DNA from: Guillardia theta CCMP2712
Taxonomy: Eukaryota; Cryptophyceae; Pyrenomonadales; Geminigeraceae
Length of the DNA stretch: 34,126 bases
Direction of reading: 5' to 3'
NCBI RefSeq assembly: GCF_000315625.1
Contig: NW_005434670.1
Coordinates: 44,558 to 78,683, forward strand
Shown here: positions 9,842 through 20,063 of the stretch, piece after piece
Layout of the letters: each line of letters starts with the position of its first letter
How positions within the stretch are numbered: the first letter of the stretch is position 1
Notes under the pieces: model-generated
What the model was told of the DNA's origin: nothing
What the model saw: only the letters and a program-made list of their open reading frames with translations
Database searches by the model: none
Position numbers and translations under genes: made by a program

Positions 9842-10937
9842 ATGGACATCGCTCGACGTCCCATTCCTCCTCCTCCTCCGAAGCGGGGGGAGAGAAGAAC
9901 TATGTCTCAGCAGGTCAGCATGTTCTCGGAGGGCTTAGGGAAGTGCAGCAGCGCATGACTGACTGCAAGCAGGGAGGTCGATGGAGTTTCTACGAGCCCA
10001 TCTCTGAGATGTACGTCATCAGTCGGGTCAGCGCTCAGACGCCAGGACCAGGATCATACGGGGAGAGAGGGACGCCAGACTCAGTACTCAGCACAAGGGC
10101 ATCGCCTTTCGGCAAGGTTAAATCAGTAGACTCAGCTGGTGTGAGGTCACTCAGAGCTGCTGCAGACGGCAGGTGGAAAGTTTAGCTTGAGCAGGAGGAG
10201 GAGCCACTACTTGGAGGCATGCCGAGTAGCTGAATCAGTGAACATGCATTGAGATGAATGTTGTTGTTTGACTTTTATCCTTGCAGGTCCCTGGGCCAGG
10301 ACAGTATGACACAGACCATCTCGGAGTGACGGGGAAGATAGTCTCGTCCTTACATCAGCCATCCTCCAATCAATTTCGGACGGCTGCAAGAACAAGCCAG
10401 CAAATCTTGCCAGATAACTACTTCGAGGTGCAATGGGTTGAGAGCTGGCCCGGCGAGATTGACCTCTGTTCAGAGCTTTGAAAGCATGACCATCAGCGGA
10501 GGAATGCCTTCTGTCCGCTGGCTGTTCCAGTACATGCAGCACCAGGTTGCTTCCTCGCCTCCTCGCAGCCAGCCAGTGTAACATCTCCTTGTGCAGGCGG
10601 ACATCATCGCAATGGAGCAGCGACTGGTCATGAGCAAACGTGATCTAAACTCACTCACGAGCTTTCCTGATCCCTTGATGTCTTTCACGCAGGCGTGCCA
10701 GCGAGTAAAATGCACAGGCTCGGTAGATGCGTGAAGATTGAGGCAGCACCTCTCTGACCCAGGTGCAGGAAACACTAAGTTCTCAAGACAACGCAAAGAA
10801 GCGATCCCTCCGCACGTTCACAAGGTCGTAAAAGTCTCCTTCACTGCGATGAGTTGCCTGTCTTCTGACCTTCCCCTCTCTAGATTCATCGCGAGTTATC
10901 GCAGTGGGAAGAAGGCCAACATACAGGCAGCACGTAG
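9842..10937 (+). CDS. Sperm-tail PG-rich repeat (STPGR/SHIPPO-like) protein, 8 exons
   Basis: STPGR proteins are associated with axonemal or cortical microtubules. Exons 9842-9913, 9973-10116, 10287-10427, 10474-10545, 10597-10639, 10693-10722, 10763-10824 and 10884-10937 are in phase and give 205 aa with a TAG stop. Two hallmark motifs are visible: QTPGPGSYGERG and VPGPGQYDTD, brought about 30 residues apart by removal of the 170-bp intron 10117-10286. The N-terminus is proline-rich (PIPPPPPKRG). The C-terminal exons are helical and basic (MEQRLVMSKR, FSRQRKEAIPPHVHK). The first ATG is a choice: the frame is open upstream to 9653, so the protein may be longer. The intron 10723-10762 is only 40 bp. 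The gene converges on a minus-strand gene whose stop is 70 bp away. Cryptophytes are biflagellate, so an axonemal role would fit. Confidence 0.68.
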
Positions 10938-11007
10938 AGCGATTGCTGTTTTTCTCCTTCTAAGTTACAAGCTTGACTTGATACATACCGAAAAATGAAG
11001 GAGTCCA

Positions 11008-11371
11008 TCAGAAGGCTCCAGTATATTTCATGTTGCCTGAGCTGTTTTGCTTTCGAGGGCGAGATTGATCGTTTTTGAACCATCCTTCATATCTGTCCGC
11101 CATATGCTCTGCCAATGTCTCGGTCACAATCATGCATCGACCAGACACAATTATAGCCCGAACCTGAGTACTCCGATGGAGAATCAACGCAATTTGCGAA
11201 TTCATTGCAAGAATACACGTTGCTCATCAATTCGTCAACAGGCCATTGAAAATCTGCGATGGAGGCAGACAAGTGGTCATGAAATTTCTGTTGCAATATG
11301 CAACAGGATGGTATAATACCGTAATCTTCCACCGTGACAAGCTTTGTGCATCTGCGGACCAAAGCAAACAT
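11008..11371 (-). CDS. Small unrecognised minus-strand gene, 2 exons (5' end uncertain)
   Basis: On the minus strand, exon 11371-11219 (ATG start) joins across a 55-bp GT-AG intron to 11163-11008 with a TGA stop: 102 aa, in phase. No domain is recognised; pieces are VTVEDYGIIPSCCI, FQWPVDELMSN and MADRYEGWFKND. A strong acceptor (CATTCTCAG) sits directly before the ATG, so an upstream exon is likely and the true start may lie beyond 11400. It ends 70 bp from the stop of the convergent STPGR gene. Its first exon resembles the exon at 7149-6955 (YGI.P and DH.S spacing) and the intron falls at the matching position. Confidence 0.5.
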
Positions 11372-11755
11372 CTGAGAATGAAAGCATCAGAATGAGGATT
11401 CAATGTTTGTTGTTGTCATTTTCGTGTCAGATTGACAAACGATTCTCACTAAAATAAATTCTAAGATGTAGATCGGAGTTATGAAGAGAAAATCGTTAGA
11501 AATTGCAAACAACGTAAAAACATACAAGAATGAAAGACATATAATTGGTTAGCTTCTTGAACGCGAAAGAAATTCCTTGTACATGGTTTACCCCCTTGCC
11601 ATGGTTATTTTCATTCTACCTTCTCGTCCCTGATGCCAATTCCGATGAATCTCGCTCTCGCTCTCGTTTCCCTTGCTCACCTCTCACGCACAAACTCTCG
11701 CCCTTGCTCTTGCTCTTCAAACTGCTCTTGCGCTTGCTCTTTCCCTTGCCCTTTC
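11372..11755. other. Intergenic, no gene seen
   Basis: AT-rich to 11570, then C/T-rich. It may contain 5' exons of the minus-strand gene ending at 11008; a GTGAGA donor on the min strand near 11450 is consistent with this, but no coding exon could be fixed. Confidence 0.35.
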
Positions 11756-11813
11756 TCTTTCCCTTGCCCTTGCCCTTGCCCTTGCCCTTGCCCTTGCCCT
11801 TGCCCTTGCCCCC
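11756..11813 (+). repeat. CCCTTG hexanucleotide microsatellite
   Basis: About nine near-perfect tandem CCCTTG units, preceded from 11650 by looser CTCTTG/CTCTCG units. The repeat gives an open Leu-Pro frame on the plus strand, which is not taken as a gene. Confidence 0.85.
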
Positions 11814-11829
11814 GGAGTCCCTTAGACTA

Positions 11830-12760
11830 GTAGCTCTCCCACGCTGCTGAGCACTTTATGTGCTACAAGCAGCGGCCTCACGTGACCGACGGCATCGCGA
11901 CGCATCTGTCAGGCGTGTCGCTGCGGCCTCATTCACTGCGGCATCTCGGCATAGCAGCGGCTGAGGTCATGTGGAGGTCAGGCTGTCATTATTTGACTAC
12001 CTATGCGGCTATTTCCGGAACGCCGCGGGGTCACGGTACGGTCACCGGGACAGTACCCGGATCCTCAGTAGTACTCAACTTTCAGTATCCGGTGACTGCC
12101 GGGGCCGCCGCCGGTAACTTCCATGGCCGCCGAGATCCGAAGTTTGCGGCAATGCGGCCCGCTAATCATTAACTGAGAGTCGCCGCGGCCCCAGGCCCGG
12201 CCCGTGATCCGATCGGATGAACGGTTACGGTTCGGACCGGTTCGGACTCCCGGGCCGTTCGAGAGCCTGTCTGGCCCGGGGGGGGGCAGCTATCACTGAT
12301 TGAAGCGAATCAGCGGCGGCGGCTCAAGTTTACTCAGGCCGAGTAGTCATTCTAAACGCTGGCCGCCGGGACTCAGACTCCGAAAAACAGGCTTGGCAGC
12401 CTGGTTCAAACGGTTGCCGCCGGCGCAGTGCTAAATGCCCGGCGCCGTACCAACTTGGCAAACTTCAGGCTTGAAACTTGGCCTCCGTCGCACGCCACGC
12501 CGTGGCGCTCTTGTAGTCCAGCTTCCCAAGGTCGGACCGTTCCAGCCTGAGCCTCGGAGGCTCGGAGGCCAGGCTCAGTAACCGTCAGCCTAAGTAGTAT
12601 TGCGGCTCCTCCGACGATCCATGAAGCCTTGCAAATTCTTCGATCATCGGATCACGGTCAGTACCGGGTGACCGTCTGTAAGATGCCACGGTCACTTGCT
12701 GCAGTGCGCCGCGAGTCTGCCGCGCCGCTGAGTGCATCCCGGCGGGCGGCCTCCCGGCAT
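11830..12760. repeat. GC-rich repetitive island 3
   Basis: The island words recur: GTCACGGTACGGTCACC near 12032, GCCGCCGCCGG near 12104, GGACCGGTTCGGACTCC near 12235, and inverted GAGCCTCGGAGGCTCGG near 12550. There is a G9-type run at 12280. No transposase, RNA gene or reliable frame is seen. Confidence 0.55.
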
Positions 12761-13297
12761 TCCGGGCAGCAAGAGGGAACTTCGAAGAAGACCAGTTATA
12801 GCCGTTGTGACCCAAGGAGAGGTGGCTGTAAAGAACACCGTAAGGCTCGCATGAATCCTGGATGCGAACCATGAGCGGAGTTGCCTTGAACATTCGCTGT
12901 AGACGCATTTCCCGTCTGATCCACTTAGATGTTGGCTTTCTCGTACACCCAGATCGAAAGCAGCACTTTGCTGGTCGCAATGACAACTTGTCAAAATCAG
13001 GAATCCATTATTAAAAAGCTTCTGCAGGCGGCTTCAATTAAGAAGTCGAACACATCAAGAAGGATAACTGTAATTAAAGTTGTGACTTTGACTTTTGACT
13101 TTTATGTATGAAATTCAAAACAAATTGGTGGAGATTCCAAACTTTAATGAAACAGCTCGTTCCACCCAAAATTTTGCATATCCCGTTGTTTGCTCTCAGA
13201 TGTAATCTTGTCGTCAGCATCCAGATGTCTCTCTGAGTGTGTGCTCTGCTAATCGCCGGGCGTCATGTCATATCGCCCCCCCACCTTACGGCACCTC
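12761..13297. other. Unassigned stretch left of the retrotransposon
   Basis: A minus-strand frame (12585-12986) and a plus-strand frame (12629-12874) overlap here. Part of each looks non-random, but neither shows a domain or a splice pattern I could follow. From 13000 the sequence is AT-rich and holds nothing recognisable. The bases next to the LTR (ACCTC) do not match the other flank. Confidence 0.3.
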
Positions 13298-13457
13298 TGT
13301 TGTATACACAACCTTGCGTAAGACGTTGAGCTCAGATGATCCTAGGATCTCTGTTTATTAAGCACACACACTCATTAGATCAGCAGCACCACTGCAGGAA
13401 TCTGCATCGTCATCCTATTTCCCTACGCTACCTCCGGTATGAGTCCAGAATACAACA
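13298..13457 (-). repeat. 3' LTR of the chromovirus
   Basis: 160 bp, beginning TGTTGTAT and ending ATACAACA, an inverted terminal pair with TG...CA ends. It matches 19124-19298 over its length, but lacks a 5-bp and a roughly 10-bp block present there. On the minus strand it contains AATAAA (CTTAATAAAC), a plausible polyadenylation signal. The purine-rich GTGGGAGCGA directly before it on the minus strand could be the polypurine tract. Confidence 0.9.
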
Positions 13458-13522
13458 TCGCTCCCACTGCGAGACGACAAGATGGTCCACCTGTCGTTGA
13501 CTTCGCTCAGAAGAATCTTGAG

Positions 13523-15182
13523 TTAAGGATCAGCAGAAGAAGAGGAAGAAGAGCGGCGGGAAGGTGACGCTTGAGCTAATAAAGAAGATTCAAATTGTTG
13601 AATTAAAGCACGAATACCAGATTTCTTGTTGAGTTCAGAAGCTGATTTCCAGGAGTGATCAGCTGGGTTAGGATAGCCTTTCCAATGAACAAGATATTGG
13701 ATACCACGACCTCGTTGACGTTTGTCGAGAATTTGTTCCACTTCGTATTCAAGTCCTTGAGCTGTCGAAAGAGGATCCGGTCGATCGACGTGAAGCTCGA
13801 AGTTGGGATCAGTGACGGTCCTGATGGGGGCGAAGCCACTTGAGGTTGAAGACGCTGTGTTCAAGATGACGAAAGCGATCTGTCAGTTCGAGATGAACAG
13901 TGTTGTCAGAAACAAAGGAGAGGATCTTGAAGGGACCAATGAAACGAGGACGGAGCTTGGGAAAGCTGTCGGTGATGGGAATATTCGTCGTTGAGAGCCA
14001 CACGAGATCGCCGATGTTGAAATTGTGAGGGCGACGGTGGTGGTCAAGGGTCTGTTCAGTTGAACGAGCCATGTGATCGAGGGCATCGCGAGCTGCTTCC
14101 ATGTGCACTTGGATGGCTTCGCGAATGTCGTCAGGATCATCAGACGAGTTGGAAAGGTCAGGGAGAGCCAGTTGAGTTTTGACTCAGTGACGTTGCGGCC
14201 ATAAATAATCTCGAATGGCGCAAGGCCTGTTGAACGTTTGACGGAAGAATTGTAATGCATCTCGAAGAGAGGAAGAAATCTGTCCCAGTCATGGTTGACG
14301 CGATTGGCACACTACGGTAGATGCGAAGAGCTTCAATCAAGACGGAGTTGAGGCGTTCAGGTCGAGCATTGCCTTGAGGATAGTAAGGCGAAGAATGCTT
14401 GATTTTGACCTGCAAGATGTCGAAAAGTTTAGTCCAAAAGGCAGAAGAGAAGATTTTTGCATTATCTGAAATGATTTCGTTGGGAAGGCCTTGGTTGGCG
14501 CAGACTTTCGAAACGAAAAGATCGGCAGCTTGTTGAGAGGTGAGAGTCTTCTTGCATGGAGACAGAAAGACACGGCCAGAAAAGTTGTCAACACAAACGA
14601 AGATCGAGTCGTAATGAGAACGAGTAGGTGGGAAGCCGGAAACAACATCGATGGAGATTGTAGCAAAACGATCAGACGGAGCTGCTTGACTGTGCGACGG
14701 TCCCATCTGTGGCTTGCGATAAGATTTGTATTGGATGCAAGATTGACAGGAAAGGATGTAACGTTCGACTTGTTGACGCATAGAGGGCCAATAAACAACA
14801 GGAACAAGAGCCAAATATGTTCGAGAGAAGCCGCGGTGACTGTGAAGGTCATGGGCACGGTATAGAACTTCTTTGCGAACAGATTGAGGAATGCAAATGC
14901 GTTGTCGGTGAAGACTATCTGTTAGAATCAGGAGATGATTTTCAATGTGAAAATGCTTGTACGATGGGTTGTTTTGAACTGCTTGATAGATTGTGGAAAA
15001 GTATGAACACGAGGAATATGCTTGGACGATTGCGTCGTGAAGAGATTCAACAAGAGAAGCATTATCAGCAGGAGCATCGAGAGCAAGGAGATGATGAAAA
15101 TCTTGATCATCTGAATGTAGGATTGCGTCATCGCGTGGAGGTGCGACGTCGTCGTCGGGATATTGGCGGCGGCTGAGAGCGT
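13523..15182 (-). pseudogene. Integrase with C-terminal chromodomain (chromovirus), frame-shifted
   Basis: On the minus strand the integrase shows an HHCC zinc region (HDLHSHRG ... CQSCIQYK), then the catalytic core with D in SIDVVSGFP, D in IISDNAKIF and E in GNARPERLNSVL. After at least one frame change it continues with a GPF-type C-terminal part (RPRFIGPFKIL) and ends in a chromodomain ([20 protein letters not shown]) followed by a Ser-rich tail with a stop at 13523. Chromodomains of this kind target insertion to chromatin marked by histone methylation. The catalytic triad is preserved, but frame breaks near 14260 and 13860 prevent one continuous product. Confidence 0.85.
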
Positions 15183-15722
15183 CCGGGACTCCCGGACAAC
15201 ATTATCGGTACCTTTCACGTGCGCGATCTCGACGATAGAGAATTCACTGAGAGTTTCTAACCAGCGGCGAAGACGACCTTTGAGATCCTTTTGAGTTTGA
15301 AAGTACGTGAGAGCCTTGTGATCAGTACGAAGGATGATGGGCTTGCCAAGCAGATAAAATTGGAAGTGAAGAAGCACGTCTTTGATGGCCAAAAGTTTGC
15401 GCTCAGTGGTTTGATAATTTCTTTCTGCATCAGTAAACAGGCGACTGTAGAATCCAATGACTTTCTCTTTGTTGTCAGCGTCGTACTGAAGAAGAACACC
15501 GCCGAGAGCTGTGTTTGAGGCATCGGTGTGAACTTCTGTTCTAAGCGCTGGATCAAAGTGAGAGAGAATTGGGGAGGAGGTTAACCGGTGTTTGAGAAGA
15601 TCGAAGGCTTGCTGACACTCGGGAGTCCATTGAAAGACGACATTCTTACGAAGAAGAGCATGAAGAGGAGCAGCAATGTGGGCATAGTTGCGAATAAAGC
15701 GACGGTAATATCCGGAGAGCAC
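15183..15722 (-). pseudogene. RNase H region of the chromovirus pol
   Basis: The minus frame runs from the RT connection (GYYRRFIRNYAHIAAPL) into RNase H: HTDASNTALGGVL, ERNYQTTERKLLA, LRTDHKALTYF and HVKGTDNVV, so the Asp, Glu and Asp active-site positions are visible. At the usual A-D-A-L-S-R end the sequence carries a near-palindrome (TCCGGGACTCCCGGA at 15182-15196) that shifts the frame, and integrase continues in another frame. Confidence 0.85.
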
Positions 15723-15783
15723 AAGAAATATTTTGATCTCCTTTGCGTTGCTGGGTGGTGGCCAGTCAAGGATCGCGCTGGTC

Positions 15784-16822
15784 TTACTGGATTGAGCCTC
15801 GATATGCCATCAGCAGAGATTTGATGACCGAGGAACTCGACACTATCTTGAAAGAGCAGTGCACTTTTGATTTCTTGAGGTAAACTTGATTCTCGCGGCA
15901 GCGCAGAAGAACGCGACGAAGAGTGTTGAGGTGTTGATCAAACGTGCCAAAATCAAGGATGAGCAAGTCATCCGTTGAATGTATGGGAATACACTGGTAA
16001 TATCACGAAAGAGAAGAGTAATCCATTCTTGAAAAATATTGCTTGCGTGAATGTAGCCGAATGGAAGATTGCGAAACTGATATTTGCCAAACTTGGTGAT
16101 GATGGCGACATATTTGCGATGATCAGGGGCAACAGGAATTTGCCAAAAACCGCGGAGAAGATCGAGAGCTGAAATCCAAAGTTTGTATTCAGAAGGGTGC
16201 AAGAAACGCTTGGATTTGCGAATGACCTCGGCGACAGATTCTAACATCTCCTCAGGGTTAGGAGTGGGTTTTTGCGGCGACTGTAAAGCACGGGGAATCC
16301 AAAGGGGCTGTTGGAAGGTTCGATGATGTTGCGAGATAACAAATATTCCAACGTCTTTTGAAGTTCCTGTTCGAGGAAAAGCGGGAGCCGATAGGGTCGT
16401 AGACTGACAGGTTTAGCATCAGGTAAGATATCAATGGTGGCCTGAAATTCACGAGAAATGTTATAATTGGCGGGCAGATCATCGGTAATGACATCAGAAA
16501 ATTCGTCCAGAAGTAAAGAAATTGCTTGCTCCTCTGGGGACACATCAGAAGAACGAGCCGGAGAGAAAGAATTGGCTGACGGTGGCGTGGAGGATGAATC
16601 AACTTGGAGAACGCAGAGAAACCAATCGTCCTCATCGTTGTCTTGTTGTTGAGAAGCAAAAACATCGGTCAATGACAGGAAAGTAACTTGCGCAAAGGAT
16701 TGGGGAGCTGTGAGAGAATTAAGCGGAACCATTTCACTGGCATGTCGGAAGACGCACGAGTTGTTGCTTGTGGGAAGATTCAATCCATACTTCACGGGTT
16801 CGGGCACGAAAAACAAGTCCAT
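15784..16822 (-). pseudogene. Reverse transcriptase of the chromovirus, broken at the catalytic box
   Basis: The N-terminal RT block (IDILPDAKPVSLRPYRLPL, NIIEPSNSPFGFPVL) is followed by a frame change. The usual W-R-M-C-V-D-Y-R block is missing, and the next frame continues with LDLLRGFWQIPV, YVAIITKFGKYQF and NLPFG. The Y-[IL]-D-D box is split by five extra bases at 15973-15977, after which a third frame continues (DDLLILDFGTFDQHLNTL). The polymerase therefore cannot be made from this copy. Confidence 0.85.
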
Positions 16823-17243
16823 ATCGAGTTTGCCACGTCAGGGAAAAAATGCATGTAGATAATGTAGAAGGCAACACATTGAAATTATCGGTAAATGAGT
16901 GTTTGCCAATTGAATAGGTAAGAGAAATAATGCCGAGAGTCTGTAAGTGAACTCCATTGGCGACGCATACAGGGATACGAATAGAGCTGTCAATAGCTGA
17001 TAAGGGAATATGCAAACGATCGAGGAGGGCGGTCGAAATAACATCGACGGCAGCACCGCCATCGAGAAGAGCTGTAAAATGATAAGGGTCAGCATCACTG
17101 GGAGAAATAGATGAACAAGTCACGGGAAATTTGATGAGATCGGTGACCAGCGATGCTGAATTGTGCAGAACGGAAGGGGACGGAGTTTCAGCTGAGAAGA
17201 TAAAATGAGAACAAAGCTGGGGCTCCGTAAAGGAAGAAATCAT
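16734..17243 (-). pseudogene. Retroviral-type aspartic protease region of pol
   Basis: The minus frame contains FTALLDGGAAVDVIS, matching the protease L-L-D-[ST]-G-A motif but with Gly instead of Ser/Thr after the Asp, then LHIPLSAI and GIISLTYSI as flap and core strands. It begins with an ATG at 17243 close after the gag stop. The Gly change may mean decay or a lineage variant. Confidence 0.75.
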
Positions 17244-17288
17244 GCTCGTCGTCGAACTGCGATAACCGAGAGCATGACCTGCGGTACC

Positions 17289-19073
17289 CTATTCCTGAGG
17301 CGGAGGATCAGCAGGAGGCTGAGCTCTTGCTGACGAGGACGAAGAGACTGTCCCAGGAGGAGCAGAAGCGGATGCGACTGCAGGGGAATGCGTGACGGGA
17401 GAGCCCGGGTTAAGAGCTGGAGCACCATTCTGAAGGAGAGCCGTGATGACATTGACGATGGCGGCTTGACTCGCTGGAGGATGGGAGGGCTGTGTCACGG
17501 CGGAAGAAGCATTGCGATCAGCTTGCTTTTTCTTGCGGCAGTACTTCAACGTGTGTCCAGAACGTTTGCAGTACGTGCAGAAATAATTTGGGGGAGAACC
17601 GGAGGACTGCGCGGGAGCTGGGGAGGGCTGAACTCCTGGCGTCGACGGAGAGGGTTGAAGGGCACAAATAGGCTGTGGAGCCGGAACCAAAGAAGACGGT
17701 TTGACGAAGGCGAAAGCTTTCTGTGCTAGAAGCGACATCGTGGCCGCTGTAGCAGGATGCATGTGCGCTATGGGGACCATAACGAGTCGAACTTCCGGGT
17801 CGAGAAAACCGTTGGCGAATTGTTGAAGAAGATTGTGCTCTTGAAATACGACAGTTTCAGATTTGTAGAGTAAGAGTTCGTCAACATAACGTTGCGTCCG
17901 AAGAGTATAATCAGTGATCGATTCGTTGACGCCTTGACAGAGATTGGTCACTTGGTGCAGTAGTTTGGCGATGTGAGCCGCGGGAGGGAATTGCTGCGTG
18001 ATGAAAAGACAGAATTCCGACCAGGGAAGAAGAAACCATTCGTCAAGAGGACGATCGTGAGACATGCGTTGAAGAACAGAGTCATCAAGAAATGTCGTTG
18101 TATAGTAAACCCACAGGTTGCCGGGAATGCGTTGAACAGACAGAGCGCGTCCCATCTGAGAGAGCCAGCTGTGAATGCTTCGAGAATCAGCCTGACCGAG
18201 AAAGGGGGTGATGGACGTTCTGGGCTGAAATTTCGGGAGTTTGTCACCAGGGAAAGGTTGAGGAGGACGGACGGAATCGACGAAGGGTCCGATCTGACTC
18301 AACCGGGATGACATGCGTCTGCATCAGCCGAGGGCTGGGAGGGGAGGGGGAACTCGCCATGCGCGGAGACGTCTGCGCGCTAGACGGTGCTGGGAGGGGC
18401 TTCGGCTGGATTGCTGCCACGGAGGTTGAAAGGGCGGAAACCAGACGGTCTTGAAGTTCGTAGGATTGAGCAAGTAGACGATCATTGAATTCCTGAGATT
18501 GCTCAAATTGACGACTCGATCCAGCTTGCGTTCAAGTGCTTCTTGACGTTGCTGGGCATCTGCGTTCTGTTGCAGGAGTAAAGCAAAAAGTTGACGAAGA
18601 GATGGTTCCTTGTCGTTGGTGGCAGGAGAATTTCGACCTGAAGACATCGCAGAGATGGGCTCTGCGGCAGGGGCATCATTCCGACCCGAAGACATCGCAG
18701 GGATGGGCTCTGCGGCAGGGGTACGCGGAGAAAAAGCACCAAAAGCGGAATGACGGGAAGCACGCGGAGCTGGAGACTCCTGAACGAAGATAGACGGGGC
18801 TGGTACTGGCGTGAAAAAAAATGGGCGAGCACCAGAAGCTGGCCCATGATGGGAATCCTGCTGTGGTCGATCTTGCATAATTGAATCATCATCTTTCGTT
18901 GCGGAAAAAGGACGGGGGAATTGAAACTGTTGAGCTCCAACATTTGGGTGGATCGAAGTTGAGTCAGAGACTTGTTCCGTAGATCTCGGAATCCTTCGTT
19001 CACTGGTCTGAGCCTTACGCGATTTTCTCACTTTCAATACTGATAGTTTGCTTGCTTTCTTTGCTGAAATCAT
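17289..19073 (-). pseudogene. gag of the chromovirus, two frames
   Basis: The first minus frame (19073-18324) is basic and then Pro/Ser-rich, with a repeated AAEPI.AMSSGRN segment and a glutamine-rich helix (LLQQNADAQQRQEALERKLD). The second (18314-17289) holds the capsid-like part (SWLSQMGRALSVQ, WSEFCLFITQQFPP, RYVDELLLYKSE) and a nucleocapsid knuckle CTYCKRSGHTLKYC (CX2CX4HX4C) at about 17536-17578. The two frames abut with a stop and a shift, which may be decay. Confidence 0.8.
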
Positions 19074-19104
19074 CCTTTGAGATTCTGAATCAGTGCTGGA
19101 ATGT

Positions 19105-19121
19105 GAACCAATTCGCTACCA
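19105..19121 (-). other. Candidate primer-binding site of the chromovirus
   Basis: Two bases inside the 5' LTR the minus strand reads TGGTAGCGAATTGGTTC. TGGTAGC is the complement of the GCTACCA 3' end found in eukaryotic initiator tRNA-Met. The second element at 19743 has TGGAAGCGAAGTGGTT in the same place, so the site is conserved between families. Confidence 0.55.
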
Positions 19122-19123
19122 TA

Positions 19124-19298
19124 TGTTGTATACACAACCTTGCGTAAGACGTTGAGCTCAGATGATCTTAGGATCCGAGGCTGTTTATTAAGCACACACA
19201 CTCATCAGATCAGCAGCACCACTGCAGGAATCTGCATCGTCATCCTATTTCCCTACGCTACGTCCAAGGGGCGTCCGGTATGAGTCCAGAATACAACA
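19124..19298 (-). repeat. 5' LTR of the chromovirus
   Basis: 175 bp with the same TGTTGTAT ... ATACAACA ends as 13298-13457. Extra blocks at about 19176 and 19261-19272 distinguish it. The identity elsewhere is high, but the indels argue against recent insertion. Confidence 0.9.
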
Positions 19299-19718
19299 AC
19301 GAAGAAGGAGAAGAGTTCGGTCCTGCGCCACTGGCGAGGACATGACGGGGTCGGATGAAAAATTTTCCGAGCTTGGCAGACGTACCGATGTTGCAGGGGA
19401 GGCTGCTCGCTGAGTTGCCTCCTCTGATCGCAGAATACTTCGCAAGGGAGTATCCCTCTTGTTTCGGGCCCGTTGATCCGCGCTAGACAGCGCTTCACGT
19501 TGTACATCTCCATCCCTATAAGGTTGAGTCAAAGATCCACTGGTCTGACTCGGAGAAAGCTGCTGCTGCTGCAGCTGCAGCCGCTCGCTCCATTCGACTT
19601 CTTCCTCAGAACTCTCTTCAGCAATTTCTGTTTGAAATGCTCCTGATTGCTTAGATCGAGGTTGAGGGCTCCTTTCCGGCTGAGGTTTCTTTCCTCCTCT
19701 TCCTTGTTTCGAGGTCAT
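19299..19718 (-). pseudogene. gag N-terminal fragment of a second LTR element
   Basis: Minus-strand frame from ATG at 19718 running off into the neighbouring LTR at 19298. The product is hydrophilic, Ser/Arg/Gln-rich (GRGGKKPQPERSPQPRSK, SEEEVEWSERLQLQQQQL), like retrotransposon gag N-termini but not alignable by eye with the gag of the adjoining element. It lies 25 bases after the LTR at 19743-19996, so it is the start of a different element cut off at 19298. Confidence 0.6.
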
Positions 19719-19742
19719 GAATCAACCACTTCGCTTCCAGAA

Positions 19743-19996
19743 TGTTGTATACACAACACAGAGATTGTCAACGACACGAGTAAAGTAAGGATCATGAAGA
19801 AGATTGAGAAGCAGGAAATAGAAGTCTCTAAGTTTACTGGGAGGTAAACTACGCACAACCACCACACTCACTGTGCATGCAAGTGGGGGAAATTCAGGAG
19901 GCCGTCCGCACGAGATGCGTCCGCCTATATAGGGAATATCCGGCAGAGTATCCGACGAGTACCCGAGGTTCCGGATCCTCATGGACTGATACAACA
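19743..19996 (-). repeat. 5' LTR of a second, related LTR element
   Basis: About 254 bp with ends TGTTGTAT and ATACAACA, identical to the termini of the first element, while the interior is unrelated. On the minus strand it contains a TATA box (CCTATATAGG, plus coordinates 19924-19933) and is followed by a primer-binding-type sequence and a gag ATG. No partner LTR is in the window. Confidence 0.65.
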
Positions 19997-20063
19997 CATC
20001 CCCTCCCCTCCCCTCCCCTCCCCTCCCCTCCCTCCTCTCCTCCTCTCCCTCCCCTTCCCTCCC
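19997..20063 (+). repeat. CCCTCC microsatellite
   Basis: A tract of CCCCT/CCCTCC units directly beside the second LTR. No coding meaning. Confidence 0.8.

Larger units (their letters stand above)
13298..19298 (-). mobile_element. Decayed Ty3/gypsy chromovirus LTR retrotransposon
   Basis: About 6.0 kb in minus orientation: short direct LTRs at both ends (13298-13457 and 19124-19298), a primer-binding-type site, gag with a CCHC knuckle, protease, reverse transcriptase, RNase H, integrase and a C-terminal chromodomain, in the order typical of chromoviruses. Reading frame changes at several places and the LTRs differ by at least two indels, so the copy is old and inactive. The flanking pentamers (ACCTC on the left, ACGAA on the right) do not form a target duplication, so one end has been rearranged after insertion. 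The element ends exactly against the internal part of a second LTR element. Confidence 0.92.

Noticed and set aside
11545-11850. Leu/Pro-rich plus-strand frame
   Set aside because: It is the translation of the CCCTTG microsatellite and its C/T-rich flank.
12585-12994. Overlapping frames of 80-130 codons on both strands
   Set aside because: No frame stands out, no domain is seen, and part lies in GC island 3.
13298-19996. Simple nested insertion of the chromovirus into the second LTR element
   Set aside because: The flanks at 13293-13297 and 19299-19303 are not a duplication, and nothing left of 13298 resembles a continuation of the second gag.
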